Assembly (NCBI GenBank): GCA_016708315.1
Contig: JADJGC010000024.1
Coordinates: forward strand, 231,929 to 295,928
Source: a bacterium
Lineage (GTDB): Bacteria > Zixibacteria > MSB-5A5 > CAIYYT01
DNA length: 64,000 bases
Reading direction: 5' to 3'
The notes under the pieces were generated by a model. That model saw only the letters and a program-made list of their open reading frames with translations. It did not search any database and had not been told where the DNA came from. Both the position numbers and the translations under genes were made by a program. Position 1 is the first letter of the stretch. The number at the start of each line of letters is the position of its first letter. Of the stretch, positions 8,925 to 18,240 are shown one piece after another.

Positions 8925-10142
8925 TTATCGGAGGCAGAGGATTCCCTGTGTGCCACCGAGGAAGACTCGTCCCTGATTATCGACCAGTGGACGACAAGTG
9001 AATTTGCCATCGAAGACGCGATTGACAATGGCCTCGCCGTGCTCGGAAAGCCGCGTGAAAAGTGAACCGCAGACGACCAGGAGTGAATTGTCTGAACAGG
9101 CAGTCAAGAAGATCTTGCCTGCGGTCGGGATCGTATACTCCCAAATCAGATTCGCTTCGACATAGTGATAGATGGTGTTGCCGACGGCGATCCAGGTCCG
9201 TGCGCCGGGCGCCGAAACAGGCGGCTGAGCCAGTTCGCCTTGGGTCTTGAGGAAAACAGACCAGATCTCTTTGCCGGCCAGATCAAGGCAGCGCATACGC
9301 ATTTTGTCTTCGAAGTCGTCGACGGCGATAATCTTGTCCTCGTGATTGATGGAAACGCCGTGGAGATTAGTCACTGGCAGTGAATTGAACTTGGTACTCG
9401 AATCAGCGTTTGCCGGAAAGATGTCGATGAAATTGTAGGTTCCGAGACAGACGGTTGCGCCATCGGAAGTCAAACGAGCACCGCGAGATTGACCGGGGCG
9501 TTCGAAGAACCAAAGAAGTCGCTCGTCTTCAGGGCGATAACGCGCATAGACACCAGCGGCTTCGATCGGCGTACCGGTTGGGCCGTGAACCGGGACAGAC
9601 GCCGAGGCGTAAGCGTATCGAGTTTCGGCGGAATCAGCGATAACCCAATTCAAGTGCGTGCGTTCGCCAAGGAACGGTAGGAATACGCCTTCGATAAGTT
9701 TGGAATCATAAGTAACAGTTTGATAGTAACCGGCAAAATTGCGAGTGAGAACGCCGTTCGGAAGTGCCTGACAATCGACTCCGAAATGAACCTCGCGTCC
9801 CCAAATTAAACTGCCGTTACCGCGTTCGCGCAGTTCGAGATAGTCGGAATAGCGAACAAGTAGCTTTTCGTCGACAGAGGAAAAGCCAATCGGTTGTCTG
9901 GCTTCGGCAGAGACGACGGAGTCTTTCGGCCAGACGATGAGAGCCGCCTGCGCCGGAACAAACGGCAGATAGGAAGTCGCCCTTAGATCGGAATAGTCGA
10001 AAGCATTGAATATTTTCGCATTCGTCATGGCAGTGTCCTTAAGCGCCTTGGGTGCCTGTGCGACCTCTGCTGACCCGCATCCGGGGGTAAACAGCGAGAT
10101 CGTCAACAATGTGCACGACGCAATTATAGTCGAGATACGCAT
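8925..10142 (-). CDS. Lipoprotein with predicted PQQ/WD-like beta-propeller
   Basis: The 405-residue protein has a lipoprotein signal (ASCTLLTISLFTPGC, lipobox Cys near residue 22). The mature part consists of repeated short strands of the kind found in PQQ-like or WD-like propellers: GSLIWGREVHF, RLLWFFERPG, GKEIWSVFLKT, NLIWEYTIPT, and the final GRVFLGGTQGILCL. The recurring 'x-I/L-W-x' strand followed by a new blade supports about six or seven blades. The protein should be tethered to a membrane and act as a scaffold or binding partner. It lies between the DcrB-like gene and the OmpA/zincin gene in one transcription unit with small gaps, so it probably belongs to the same surface or injection system. 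No catalytic motif is seen. Confidence 0.6.
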   Translation of the reverse strand: MRISTIIASCTLLTISLFTPGCGSAEVAQAPKALKDTAMTNAKIFNAFDYSDLRATSYLPFVPAQAALIVWPKDSVVSAEARQPIGFSSVDEKLLVRYSDYLELRERGNGSLIWGREVHFGVDCQALPNGVLTRNFAGYYQTVTYDSKLIEGVFLPFLGERTHLNWVIADSAETRYAYASASVPVHGPTGTPIEAAGVYARYRPEDERLLWFFERPGQSRGARLTSDGATVCLGTYNFIDIFPANADSSTKFNSLPVTNLHGVSINHEDKIIAVDDFEDKMRMRCLDLAGKEIWSVFLKTQGELAQPPVSAPGARTWIAVGNTIYHYVEANLIWEYTIPTAGKIFLTACSDNSLLVVCGSLFTRLSEHGEAIVNRVFDGKFTCRPLVDNQGRVFLGGTQGILCLR

Positions 10143-10194
10143 TTATCACCTTACAAATCCTTCCATGACAGAGTGAAAAGTGACTTTCATTGGA

Positions 10195-13100
10195 TTAGAT
10201 TCGCTCCAGCGTGAATGTGTCACTAAGCTGGTCATTGACCCAAACTCGCACGAATTCAAGTACGTCGAGTTCATCCTGACCAGCGCTCATATTGAGCAGG
10301 AATCGTACCGTCTCGGCTGCCGTAGCGTTCATTTTGATTCGCAACTTGTTCGAGCCGATCAGCGGATTGTGGATGAATACCTTGGGATCACCAGCATCAG
10401 CATTGTCGTGATGAAATTCAGTAATGTAGTTTGTCTTGGCATCGCTGGCGTCAGTGAAGCCGGGCACGAAATGTAGAAAGACGCGGGCAATGCCGCGAGT
10501 GCCGCCGACAAGGCGATACTTGCCTCCCCAGTTAAGCCAGGCGGTTTGTCGGTTGCGCCGGGGATATCGAAGTGCTCGTCGATGGCTTGCGGAAGCGCGA
10601 AGTCGTTGTTCAACGTATGTGAGCCAAGAGTATGGCGACGCTGGCCAGAGGCGTTTATGGTCAGATTTCCGCGATGATAAGTTAGGTCTTGTCCGCCTCT
10701 GACAAGCTTGACAACGAAGCGGCGTGCAGCGGGGTGGAATGTGGGCCAGTTGTTGCTCGCAACCTCGAAGTTGACTTTGTAGAGAATGTACCAAAGATGG
10801 TGATTTCGCGGCGCGACATTGCCCTTCATCATCGAGGTTGAATTGGCGGGCATGGAGTAGCACTCGAAATCGCGGCGATAGCTGCCGAAAATTCGGCGAT
10901 GGTGTCCGGCAGTATCATCGTATTCGATCACGAATTCCTGATAGAAGTATTCGTCTGGTAATCCGATAGCGTGGCCGATTTCGTGTGCCAACGTAAAAAC
11001 TCCGAATGTCTGACCTAGCTCTGTCACGGTTGAACCGACACCGCCGACGGAACCGACATCCTCGTAGGCAGATTTGTTCATCATGAAGAACGAATAGGTT
11101 CTACCCCACAAGCGGCGTTGATGCTGATAGGCACGTCCATAGCGGCTACCGGGATCATCACGGCAAATACAGGCCAAGAATCGAGACTTGCCGCCGAGAG
11201 CTGCGGTTCGAGCGGCTGTTACCTTGGGATGTTGGAAGAGCGCTTCAGAATTGCTTTCGGTATCGAAGTCAACTCCCGTAGGCGTATCAGCATCGGATAT
11301 GACAAAGGTTTCGCGTTCGTCGTAGAAGTAAAAGGGCTTGATGCGCTCCGAGGTGGCACTTGGCGTCGCTTCATCGAGGAAAAACTGAATCATGTTCCAG
11401 CGATCCATCGCATTGTAGCAGCCTTCGTCGACAAATTTCAAGACGTCGGCACCGGTCGGGATCGGTGTTGGGTCATACTGCGGAGTGACAGCGCGGGTGT
11501 CGCGCATAAATGAGATTGCTATATAGTTGATCGTATAAGAGATCGGGTGCTGGTCTTCGAGATGCAAGTGATGGAAATAGAAGAACTGATAGTCACCGCT
11601 GAAGCTGAATTCGCGGTTGACATTCGTTCCGCCCATATCGAATGAGCGCATACAATCGGGGTCACTGCGCAACGCGGCGCGGGCTCCGACGACGAAGCCG
11701 TTGGTTTCCCAATTGGCGGATTCGACAGTGCGTCGTGAGCGAATCGGGTAGAAGCCATCGCGAAAATGAATGATGGCGGCGGTCTTGGTATCTTCGAGTT
11801 TTTCTGTGATCAGGTTCTTAGCGAATGGTATTCGGGCAGATTTGGCATCAGCTCCGCGTTTGAAGAGCTTGAGAAATCCATTGGCGGGATCGACGACGAG
11901 TATTTTCACCCGCGACTGCGCCGTTAGATTCTTGGCAACCGGCGGAAGGCTGTGATCGGCATCTTTGATGTCTTGAGTGCCGCCGACTGCATCGAGCAGA
12001 ACGATGTCGTCGAGCGAGAATGTCAGCGGCGTATTAGGATCACTGAAATTGCCGCCAAAGGGCTTAAGGCCGCGATGGGTCTGCATTACGACACGGAAAC
12101 GATCGCCAACATCGAGATCAGATTGGTAGCGAGTCCAGTAGTTGACTGACGACCACTTGGCCGGCAAGTCGTAATACTTTGTTCGAACAGTGAGCGGCAT
12201 GGCTGCGATTGCGTCGGGCAGTTCGGTTCTAATCTCCGGCGTCGCCGTTTCGTTTTCGGTGAAGATATACTTGTTGGTGTTTTCAAAGGTGAAATGCAAG
12301 TCGGTACGCGCCGGATTGTCCTGAACCTTCAGGGTATAGACTCCATTGGCGTAGGAAATGCGGGCAGGTATCTCGGTCGTGCCGTTTTCGAATACCTTTA
12401 TTGGTAAGCCGTCAGGGACTTCTTTGATTGCTTTGGCGATCCGGTCATAGTAGACAAACTTCAGATGATAGGCGACGGCGTTAAGATCGTTAGGGTCAAT
12501 GTAGACTGCCGAAAAATGCCATTTGTGCCAGAGCGGGCATTCCGCTGGAGTGTGGATTGCATTGGTCTGAGCCGGGCAGTTCAGAACAGGAATCTCTGCT
12601 TGATCGAAGAAGAGTATCTCGACGCGGCGGTTGAGCTGGGATTTGTAATTGTCGCGGCCGGCGTTGTCGAGCGGAAATGACTCTCCGCAGGCGACCATTT
12701 TCTTGAGATCGTCAGCAAACGCGAGCAGGCTTCGATACCGTCCCATATTGTCGCGCGTTACTCCGAGATTAGCGGCAATTTCGTCATTATAGATGTCGTA
12801 GACTGCGCGCCACATTTCGATCGGCCATTTGTGTGTGCCGGAATTCTTGATTCGATTGAAGACATCAGGCGGCAGTTGTAGACTTCCCGCAGGGGCAAGT
12901 CCAGCAAGAACCCAGTTGTTATAAGCGGCGATAAAGCGCTCTGTGGCGCCTTTGGTGTTGTCACCCCAAGTATTGTCAACTTGAATGGGGTCGCAATCCC
13001 AGCCCCAGCGAGTGCTGAGCTTGATAAACTTCATGATCTGCTGATAGTCTTCAATACGGTGGCGTTTTTCTGAGATAGTCGCCCATTGTTCGCGATCGCC

Positions 13101-13505
13101 TTCAAGCAGGAATTGGATGTTTTGCGCGCGCTGTGCTGAAAGTTCGAAGTTCATCTTCGCCTGACCGGAAGTGTCGGTATGACCGGCTATCAGCAGGCGC
13201 TTGTTCGGATCGAACTCGAATTGCTTGAAGCAGATTGCCAGCGCTGCCAGACCGGAGACCTGGTTCTGTTCCTGCTGAGTTCCGGCATCGGTGGCATCGT
13301 CGCCGGTGCCGTCGGAAGACGACGACCCTTGCGGAGTAGCGGGCATCATTACGGCACTGTCGAGATGGAAAAGCACATCCTCCATTTCGAGAATATGCAC
13401 AGTGAGCAATCGATGATAGAAAGTGTTGGGAGTGCCGGTTATTGCTCCGATGCGACTGAGGAAGTCGCTGAAGGTTCCGATGATGTTATCAAAAAAAGAC
13501 GGCAT
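10195..13505 (-). CDS. OmpA-like domain fused to zinc metallopeptidase (one frameshift near 10546)
   Basis: The main frame runs from ATG 13505 to about 10546. It then loses its protein character and would stop at 10359, while the continuation is clearly in the next frame (WLNWGGKYRLVGG) to a stop at 10195. One missing base would restore about 1103 residues. The N-terminal part has an OmpA/Pal peptidoglycan-binding signature (IAGHTDTSG at about 107-114, NRRVEILFF at about 292-300). Its two halves are separated by roughly 130 extra residues. At residues 841-853 the sequence HEIGHAIGLPDEY gives the HExxHxxGxxD zinc site of a metzincin-like or M64-like peptidase with His841, Glu842, His845 and Asp851. 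No signal peptide is visible. Position between a PAAR gene and a DcrB-like gene suggests an injected or surface-anchored protease. The cleaved substrate is unknown. Confidence 0.75.
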
Positions 13506-13521
13506 TATTACTGATTAAACC

Positions 13522-14625
13522 TCAACTCCATGATTCATCGCGCACGTCGAATGCGACACGCACTCGCCCAGCTGGGACATCCGTTTCCTTGGCATAGCCA
13601 CTTCCGTCAAGTCTTCCCTGCCGGACCTCGCCGGTAGGCAGATATAGTTTGTATTTCTTATCCGGAACGGCGTTGCCGTCTTTATCCTTGAGTGTGATCT
13701 CTACATCGTCGGTTACGGTAAGCATACCGGAGCGCTTGGAAAAGCCCTTTGCGACAGCGATGAAGTAGTAAGACGGCGACGAGTATTGGCCGATTTTTTC
13801 TTTATCGTCTACAATTTGTATGAGCGAATCGCTGATCTCGATTTTCCAGTCGCCTTCGATCTTGTTGCCGCTGACTTGCGTTTCGACACAGGTAAGCATG
13901 CGGGTTGAATAGTTGGGGTCGTGAATCCAGACTTCGAGGCGGGCTTTGGTTCCATCGTCGATTCCGGCGGTCTCTGCAGTCATTGTGACTGTTTCTCCAA
14001 CTTTGGCGCTGGTCTGAGACCATACTGTGCTGATTATTGAATGGAGGCCAATCTCATAGTTTCCGGGCTCAACGCCTGTTCCTGCGACACCACCGCCGAG
14101 AATACCGCCGCTTTCATTGCTGTTGGGATCAGTCATTGAGTACTGGCAATCGGTAATGGGGTTTCCAGCCGAGTCAGCGAATTGGACATCAAGAAAGTGA
14201 TCTTCAGTCTGTTCGCTTGATTGGGAAGTCTCAGATTGACTCTCGCCGATCTCGGTCATTTCTGCGGTTTGACCAGGGGCATCAGCTGAGCCGCCGCCAC
14301 CGGATCCAGAACCTCCACCACCACCGGCACCGCCATCGCCGATCAAGACTTTAGTCGCGCCTTTGATGATCATATCCGGTGGTCCGACACAGGTGCACTG
14401 GTCCATGACACGAGCGGCCGGCATGTTTCCAATGAGGACGCCCATCGAGCCTTTGAGGATCGGTCCGCCGACATGCGGTTTGGGACCGTCGAACATCGGG
14501 CAGACGTGCATATCGGTGACACGGGCTGCCGGCATCCCTTCGATGAGGACCATCGGGAAGCCTGAGACGATTGTTCCGCCGTGAGCGGTGGAATCACCCA
14601 TACGGGCTGCTGGCATCGGGGACAT
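13522..14625 (-). CDS. PAAR-domain spike-tip protein with C-terminal Ig-like domain
   Basis: The 367-residue protein starts at ATG 14625 with GAGAGGA upstream. Residues 1-96 form a PAAR domain with three copies of the PAAR signature (MPAARMGD, MPAARVTD, MPAARVMD) plus Cys and His residues (HVCP, CTC) suited to the metal-binding tip. A glycine/serine linker at about 97-116 leads to a beta-rich C-terminal region. That region ends with VEITLKDKDGN and KYKLYLPTGEV, the carboxypeptidase-regulatory-like fold often attached to VgrG/PAAR proteins. PAAR proteins sharpen the spike of type VI and related contractile injection systems and carry effectors. The gene lies 16 bases upstream of the OmpA/zincin gene, which is therefore the likely cargo. 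No VgrG, Hcp or sheath gene is in the window. Confidence 0.85.
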   Translation of the reverse strand: MSPMPAARMGDSTAHGGTIVSGFPMVLIEGMPAARVTDMHVCPMFDGPKPHVGGPILKGSMGVLIGNMPAARVMDQCTCVGPPDMIIKGATKVLIGDGGAGGGGGSGSGGGGSADAPGQTAEMTEIGESQSETSQSSEQTEDHFLDVQFADSAGNPITDCQYSMTDPNSNESGGILGGGVAGTGVEPGNYEIGLHSIISTVWSQTSAKVGETVTMTAETAGIDDGTKARLEVWIHDPNYSTRMLTCVETQVSGNKIEGDWKIEISDSLIQIVDDKEKIGQYSSPSYYFIAVAKGFSKRSGMLTVTDDVEITLKDKDGNAVPDKKYKLYLPTGEVRQGRLDGSGYAKETDVPAGRVRVAFDVRDESWS

Positions 14626-14769
14626 TAATAGAATCCTCTCATAGTATTACAACTGAATTGTCGGCTGGAGTCGGATGTCGTTCAATGTTTCTTGACGACA
14701 GCGACTGAGGTGAATCTATTGCGCTTTTGGAATTGAGTCAATCGGGAATTGTCGGGAGATCAAATGATT

Positions 14770-15318
14770 CTAATCTTCGGAGCGGGTAAACTTGGCTCCA
14801 CAAAAGGGACAGTCGGTGATTTTGCGACTAATCCATTCGTGACCGTGACTGCAGCGTTGGAGCGCCGTATCGGGATCGATATAAATCGTATCCCAGTCTT
14901 TGAGAACAGTGTACTTCAGATTGCCTTCGGAGATGCGCATGGAAAGGGTGAGCTGTTCGACCTTGTAAACCATGTCGCCCTCGCAATCAAGCGTGAATTT
15001 GAGCGAGTCGAGCGATACCTGTTTTTCTTTCATCGTGCGAGAATTGCGTTCTACGATACGGCTTTCGACGCAGATCTTTTGTCCCGGGCGCTCACCGCGA
15101 TAGTAAAGGGTCTGTTCGGTAGTGATCGTGTCGATTGTCATTTTCCACTGAGCAATCATGATATTGGGACGTGCTGTAAATTCGACGCCGCCCTCGTAGC
15201 GTTTACCGATACTGATCCGTTCGGCGGCATCAAGTTGATAAATATCAGTCGCGCAGACAATAGCGGCTACGATTAGAATCACAGCCAAGCGAACGAATTT
15301 TTGCGCGACGTTAATCAA
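14770..15318 (-). CDS. Exported protein of unknown function with C-terminal zinc-ribbon-like motif
   Basis: Translation likely starts at TTG 15318, seven to eight bases after GGAGGAA, giving 182 residues. A signal peptide or single N-terminal anchor is visible (FVRLAVILIVAAIVCAT). The middle is a beta-rich domain with repeated basic-polar strands (MIAQWKMTIDT, KQVSLDSLKFTLD) that recalls a small lipocalin-like or DUF-type fold, but I do not recognise the family. The C-terminal 25 residues hold CSHGHEW and CPFCGAKF, with Cys/His spacing of a single zinc ribbon. A zinc ribbon on an exported protein is uncommon. It lies 144 bases upstream of the PAAR gene on the same strand and could belong to that unit or be independent. 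Confidence 0.55.
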   Translation of the reverse strand: MINVAQKFVRLAVILIVAAIVCATDIYQLDAAERISIGKRYEGGVEFTARPNIMIAQWKMTIDTITTEQTLYYRGERPGQKICVESRIVERNSRTMKEKQVSLDSLKFTLDCEGDMVYKVEQLTLSMRISEGNLKYTVLKDWDTIYIDPDTALQRCSHGHEWISRKITDCPFCGAKFTRSED

Positions 15319-15446
15319 CTATAGTTCCTCCAATTGTATTATCGACCAGATAAGATAATGTTCGGAGCAGATGTCTGCAATTGGACAAGTTGACTGATTT
15401 CTGAGCGGGAATGTGCAGAATTCGGATAGGGATAAAGCTGGCTATT

Positions 15447-15475
15447 GCGGAGCCGGAGTGATCCTCCGACTCCGC
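15447..15475 (-). terminator. Hairpin downstream of the VOC gene
   Basis: A 12-base-pair stem (15447-15458 with 15464-15475) has a five-base loop. The only imperfect position forms a G-T wobble on the minus-strand RNA, so it pairs better in that direction. It lies just past the 3' end of the minus-strand VOC gene. There is no T tract, so it may be a transcript-end stabiliser rather than an intrinsic terminator. Confidence 0.5.
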
Positions 15476-15497
15476 GAAGCCATTGAATTAGCTGCGA

Positions 15498-15848
15498 TTA
15501 GCCCTTGAAAAGGCCAATGACAATACCGTCCGGATCGGCAAACAGCGCACAAGCGCCGATTCCGGGAATTGGCGTCGGGGGCAGGATTGTTTTGGCGCCA
15601 AGTGATTCGGCTTTGTCGAGGGTTGCCTGCAGGTCGTCGACGCCGACATAGAATGTGACAAATGGTTTCTGTCCGCCTTGAGTAGCGCCAATACCGCCGC
15701 CGATGGAATTGTTGCCTGCCGGCTCGACTAGAGAATAATCGAATCCGGGAGCGGCGCTGGTTTTCCAGTCAAATAGCTTGGAGTAAAAATCGACGGCCTT
15801 TTCGCGATTGGACGCGGAGATTTCAAAGTGGATTACAGGTTGAGCCAT
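15498..15848 (-). CDS. VOC (glyoxalase/bleomycin-resistance fold) family protein
   Basis: The 116-residue product begins at ATG 15848 after GAGGT. It has the single-unit VOC layout: an N-terminal IHFEISASNREKAVDFYSKLFDW motif region, a central GGIGA loop, a second beta-alpha-beta unit (FVTFYVGVDDLQATLDKAES) and the final FADPDGIVIGL strand. One protein covers both halves of the fold in about 115 residues, normal for the family. His7 and other polar residues could form a metal site, but the substrate cannot be deduced. It is likely a cytoplasmic metal-dependent enzyme or a stress-resistance protein. It is separated from the exported zinc-ribbon gene by a hairpin, so it is probably its own transcription unit. 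Confidence 0.85.
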   Translation of the reverse strand: MAQPVIHFEISASNREKAVDFYSKLFDWKTSAAPGFDYSLVEPAGNNSIGGGIGATQGGQKPFVTFYVGVDDLQATLDKAESLGAKTILPPTPIPGIGACALFADPDGIVIGLFKG

Positions 15849-15888
15849 ATTGACCTCTAAACTGTTTGTATGTGATTGATCTACTTAC

Positions 15889-16254
15889 TTATCGAGTCGC
15901 CTGACTGGGTAGTTTTCCGTAGCGCTGGGTCAGGAATCCAAGAATCAAACCGACGAGAGTGCCGGGGATGAGGATTTCAACCCAATAGTGTCCGCCCTGC
16001 TCGTTGGGCATGGCGGCAACCAAGAAGGCGAGTGCAAAGCCGACGACAAGGCCAACAATGATCCCAATTTTCATTGATTGATATTTGCGCGCCACAAATC
16101 CGATGATTATGCCGGCGAGCAGGCCCTTAACTGTCGAACCGATGACGATACCGGCGATCGCCGGTGTAGTTTCGGGCGCTGAGAACAAGGCGGTTAGCCC
16201 ATCGATGGCACCAAGGACTGCCCCCAAAAGCAGCCCCAGAACGGGTTTTGACAT
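15889..16254 (-). CDS. Small glycine-rich four-helix membrane protein
   Basis: The start is ATG 16254, preceded by AAAGGAG at proper distance; a nine-residue longer frame has no such site. The 121-residue product has four hydrophobic segments rich in glycine (LGLLLGAVLGAI, IAGIVIGSTVKGLLAGIIIGFV, IGIIVGLVVGFALAFL, ILIPGTLVGLILGFL). Their small-residue GxxxG faces favour tight helix packing in the inner membrane. No catalytic motif is seen and I do not recognise a named family with confidence. It sits 40 bases from the VOC gene and 69 bases downstream of the kinase gene on the same strand, so co-transcription is possible. Confidence 0.65.
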   Translation of the reverse strand: MSKPVLGLLLGAVLGAIDGLTALFSAPETTPAIAGIVIGSTVKGLLAGIIIGFVARKYQSMKIGIIVGLVVGFALAFLVAAMPNEQGGHYWVEILIPGTLVGLILGFLTQRYGKLPSQATR

Positions 16255-16323
16255 TGCGTGTCTCCTTTCAAAATCTATCAAATCAGTCTGTTGTTTATCT
16301 ATTGCATGGAACGAGGCTTTTCT

Positions 16324-17367
16324 TTAGATACTCGCGCGCAAATAAATCAGGAATCGTACCAGCATATAGCCAATGACTATCAGCACAATCACCTTATTCC
16401 TGATGATCCAACGGGTGACTTGTTCAATTGGATTTTCTCTGTAAGCTGAAACTGGCAAATGGTCGAGGAAGTTGGTGATTTCCTGCGACAAATGGCTGCT
16501 GGCGTGATAGCGGGACTCAGGCGTCAACGACATCGACTTCAGACAAATTGCGTTGAGCGCCTTAGGCACATCGTGATTTGATTGGCGGGGAGCGGCGAAG
16601 TTTCCCGACATGACGGCAAGGCGGATTGACTCGGCAGAATTGCCGGCAAAGGGTGCTTTTCCGGTAAGAATAAAGTACAACAAAGCGCCAAGAGAATAGA
16701 TGTCGGTTCGATGGTCAATTGAAACGTTGTCGCCGCGTGCTTGCTCAGGCGACATGTAGGCGGGCGTACCCAAGATTGTGCCATGTGCGGTAATTTCGGA
16801 GTTTGTCCCCATGGTTGTACTCGACGAAGACTGCGCGATTGGCTCATTTCGAAGCAATGCGGCGATTCCCCAGTCCATGACCAAGACCGCACCAAACTCG
16901 CCGATCATGACATTGGCTGGTTTGAGATCGCGATGGATTACGCCGCGTGAATGAGCAAAGGAAATAGCATCACAGACTTTCTGGAAGATGCGTAACAGAT
17001 CGGCGCGATTGGTGTTTTGAGCGACAAACTCTTCGAGTGTGACACCTTCAACGTACTTCATCACGTAGTAGGCCCGGCCATCGGGCAAGGTTCCAAAGTC
17101 GTGGATCGGGACAATACCGGGGTGTTCAAGACGAGCGACTATTTGGGCTTCGCGAGTGAGCCGTGTTATCAGTGTTGTGCTCGATTCGGCCAGAGAGACA
17201 ACTTTGACTGCGACCAATCGATCAAGCTGGCAATCGCGGGCAAGAAAAACCGATGCCATACCGCCGGAACCGAGTTTGCGAATGAACTCGTACTTTGTGC
17301 CTTCGAAATCAGGTTGGTCGATTAAACGCCGGAGATGATTGAGATTGTCGTCGGAAAGCTGGGTCAC
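16324..17367 (-). CDS. Membrane-anchored Hanks-type serine/threonine protein kinase
   Basis: The 347-residue kinase shows the Gly-rich loop GSGGMASV (33-40), the ATP-binding lysine in VAVKVV (Lys55), the catalytic loop HRDLKPAN (145-152, Asp147) and DWG in place of DFG (165-167). It also has GTPAYMSPEQ in the activation segment. It therefore appears active. After the catalytic domain a short linker leads to one C-terminal transmembrane helix (VIVLIVIGYMLVRFLIYL) with almost nothing beyond it, so the enzyme is anchored facing the cytoplasm without a sensor domain outside. Its start codon overlaps the stop of the upstream sigma factor gene by four bases (ATGA), meaning coupled translation. Such sigma/kinase pairs suggest that the kinase phosphorylates and regulates the sigma factor or a shared pathway. 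Confidence 0.92.
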   Translation of the reverse strand: MTQLSDDNLNHLRRLIDQPDFEGTKYEFIRKLGSGGMASVFLARDCQLDRLVAVKVVSLAESSTTLITRLTREAQIVARLEHPGIVPIHDFGTLPDGRAYYVMKYVEGVTLEEFVAQNTNRADLLRIFQKVCDAISFAHSRGVIHRDLKPANVMIGEFGAVLVMDWGIAALLRNEPIAQSSSSTTMGTNSEITAHGTILGTPAYMSPEQARGDNVSIDHRTDIYSLGALLYFILTGKAPFAGNSAESIRLAVMSGNFAAPRQSNHDVPKALNAICLKSMSLTPESRYHASSHLSQEITNFLDHLPVSAYRENPIEQVTRWIIRNKVIVLIVIGYMLVRFLIYLRASI

Positions 17368-18107
17368 AGATCGACTCCAAGAATGCTGCGGACCTCCTCG
17401 CGATACTCTTCATCATTGGCAGTCATTTCGCGAATCTGCTCAAGGACGATTCTGCGGAAGTCTCGTCGTGCGGCTGCAAGGTAGTTAGTAACGGTCTCGA
17501 CGGAGATTTTGTACTGGATCGCTAGTTCCTGATACGAGGTCTTGTCATTTGAGTCGAGTGATTGGAGATCATAGCACTCGAACAGCTTGAACTGGGTTGA
17601 CTTGCCCGAGTTTTCATAAATCTCTTTTAGACAAGTGACCGCAGTGCTGAGAAGATTGCGAATCCATTCCTGCTCAAAAAGCTCTTCCGGCGAGAGGTTT
17701 TGGGCGTTCCTTGGCGTGACGAGGTCGCGCTCAATAAAATCAAAGTCAGTAGACAGGTGCTGCACATCGCCTCCGCGTTTGATGCGCGAGGCTGACTGGT
17801 GTTCCTTGCCGACGAAGCGATCAAGACAGAGCCGCAAAAACGTACGGAAACGCGCCTTCGCCGGGTCGAAATCCGCGAGGAATTCCTTTTCGAGAGCCAG
17901 AAGAAAGAAGCTCTGAGTCAAATCTGCGGCTGCGTCGGCGTCCTTGTGCCAGTGCAGACGCAGGTACTTATAGACGGCTGGCCGGTAGATTTCGATAACA
18001 CGGGCAAGCGCGATTTTGCGTTGTTCAGGATCTCCCTGCTTGAGTGCGACGATTGCAGAATTTCGAGTGAGTGGAAATCCGCCGGGCGAAAAATTCTGAT
18101 CACTCAC
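17364..18107 (-). CDS. ECF-type RNA polymerase sigma factor, coupled to a Ser/Thr kinase
   Basis: The 247-residue protein uses GTG 18107. It has a region 2-like part (VIEIYRPAVYKYLR, then DAAADLTQSFFLLAL) and a C-terminal helix-turn-helix of region 4 (SYQELAIQYKISVETVTNYLAAARRDFRRIV). The linker between them, with KRGGDVQHLS, is longer than in typical 180-residue ECF factors. This matches the larger ECF groups that lie beside protein-kinase genes. No anti-sigma factor is adjacent. Control may instead come from the membrane kinase encoded immediately downstream with a four-base overlap. The target promoters are unknown. Confidence 0.87.
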   Translation of the reverse strand: MSDQNFSPGGFPLTRNSAIVALKQGDPEQRKIALARVIEIYRPAVYKYLRLHWHKDADAAADLTQSFFLLALEKEFLADFDPAKARFRTFLRLCLDRFVGKEHQSASRIKRGGDVQHLSTDFDFIERDLVTPRNAQNLSPEELFEQEWIRNLLSTAVTCLKEIYENSGKSTQFKLFECYDLQSLDSNDKTSYQELAIQYKISVETVTNYLAAARRDFRRIVLEQIREMTANDEEYREEVRSILGVDL

Positions 18108-18240
18108 AGTAGATTACCTGATCGGGGCGTGAAACGTTGATTAATGGAGTCATTTAATACACATTGAATCGGATTTCTGCAAATATATTGACAGAGTACA
18201 TACGAAGGAAATCAGGAATTGTCAATAACTACGACAACAA

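Noticed and set aside
10195..10863. Separate 222-residue minus-strand gene
   Set aside because: Its N-terminal half overlaps the main OmpA-zincin frame and has no protein character. Only the C-terminal half is meaningful, as the frameshifted continuation of the same protein.
8467..14625. Complete type VI secretion system
   Set aside because: Only PAAR, DcrB-like and associated proteins are present. No sheath, tube, VgrG, ATPase or membrane-complex gene is visible.
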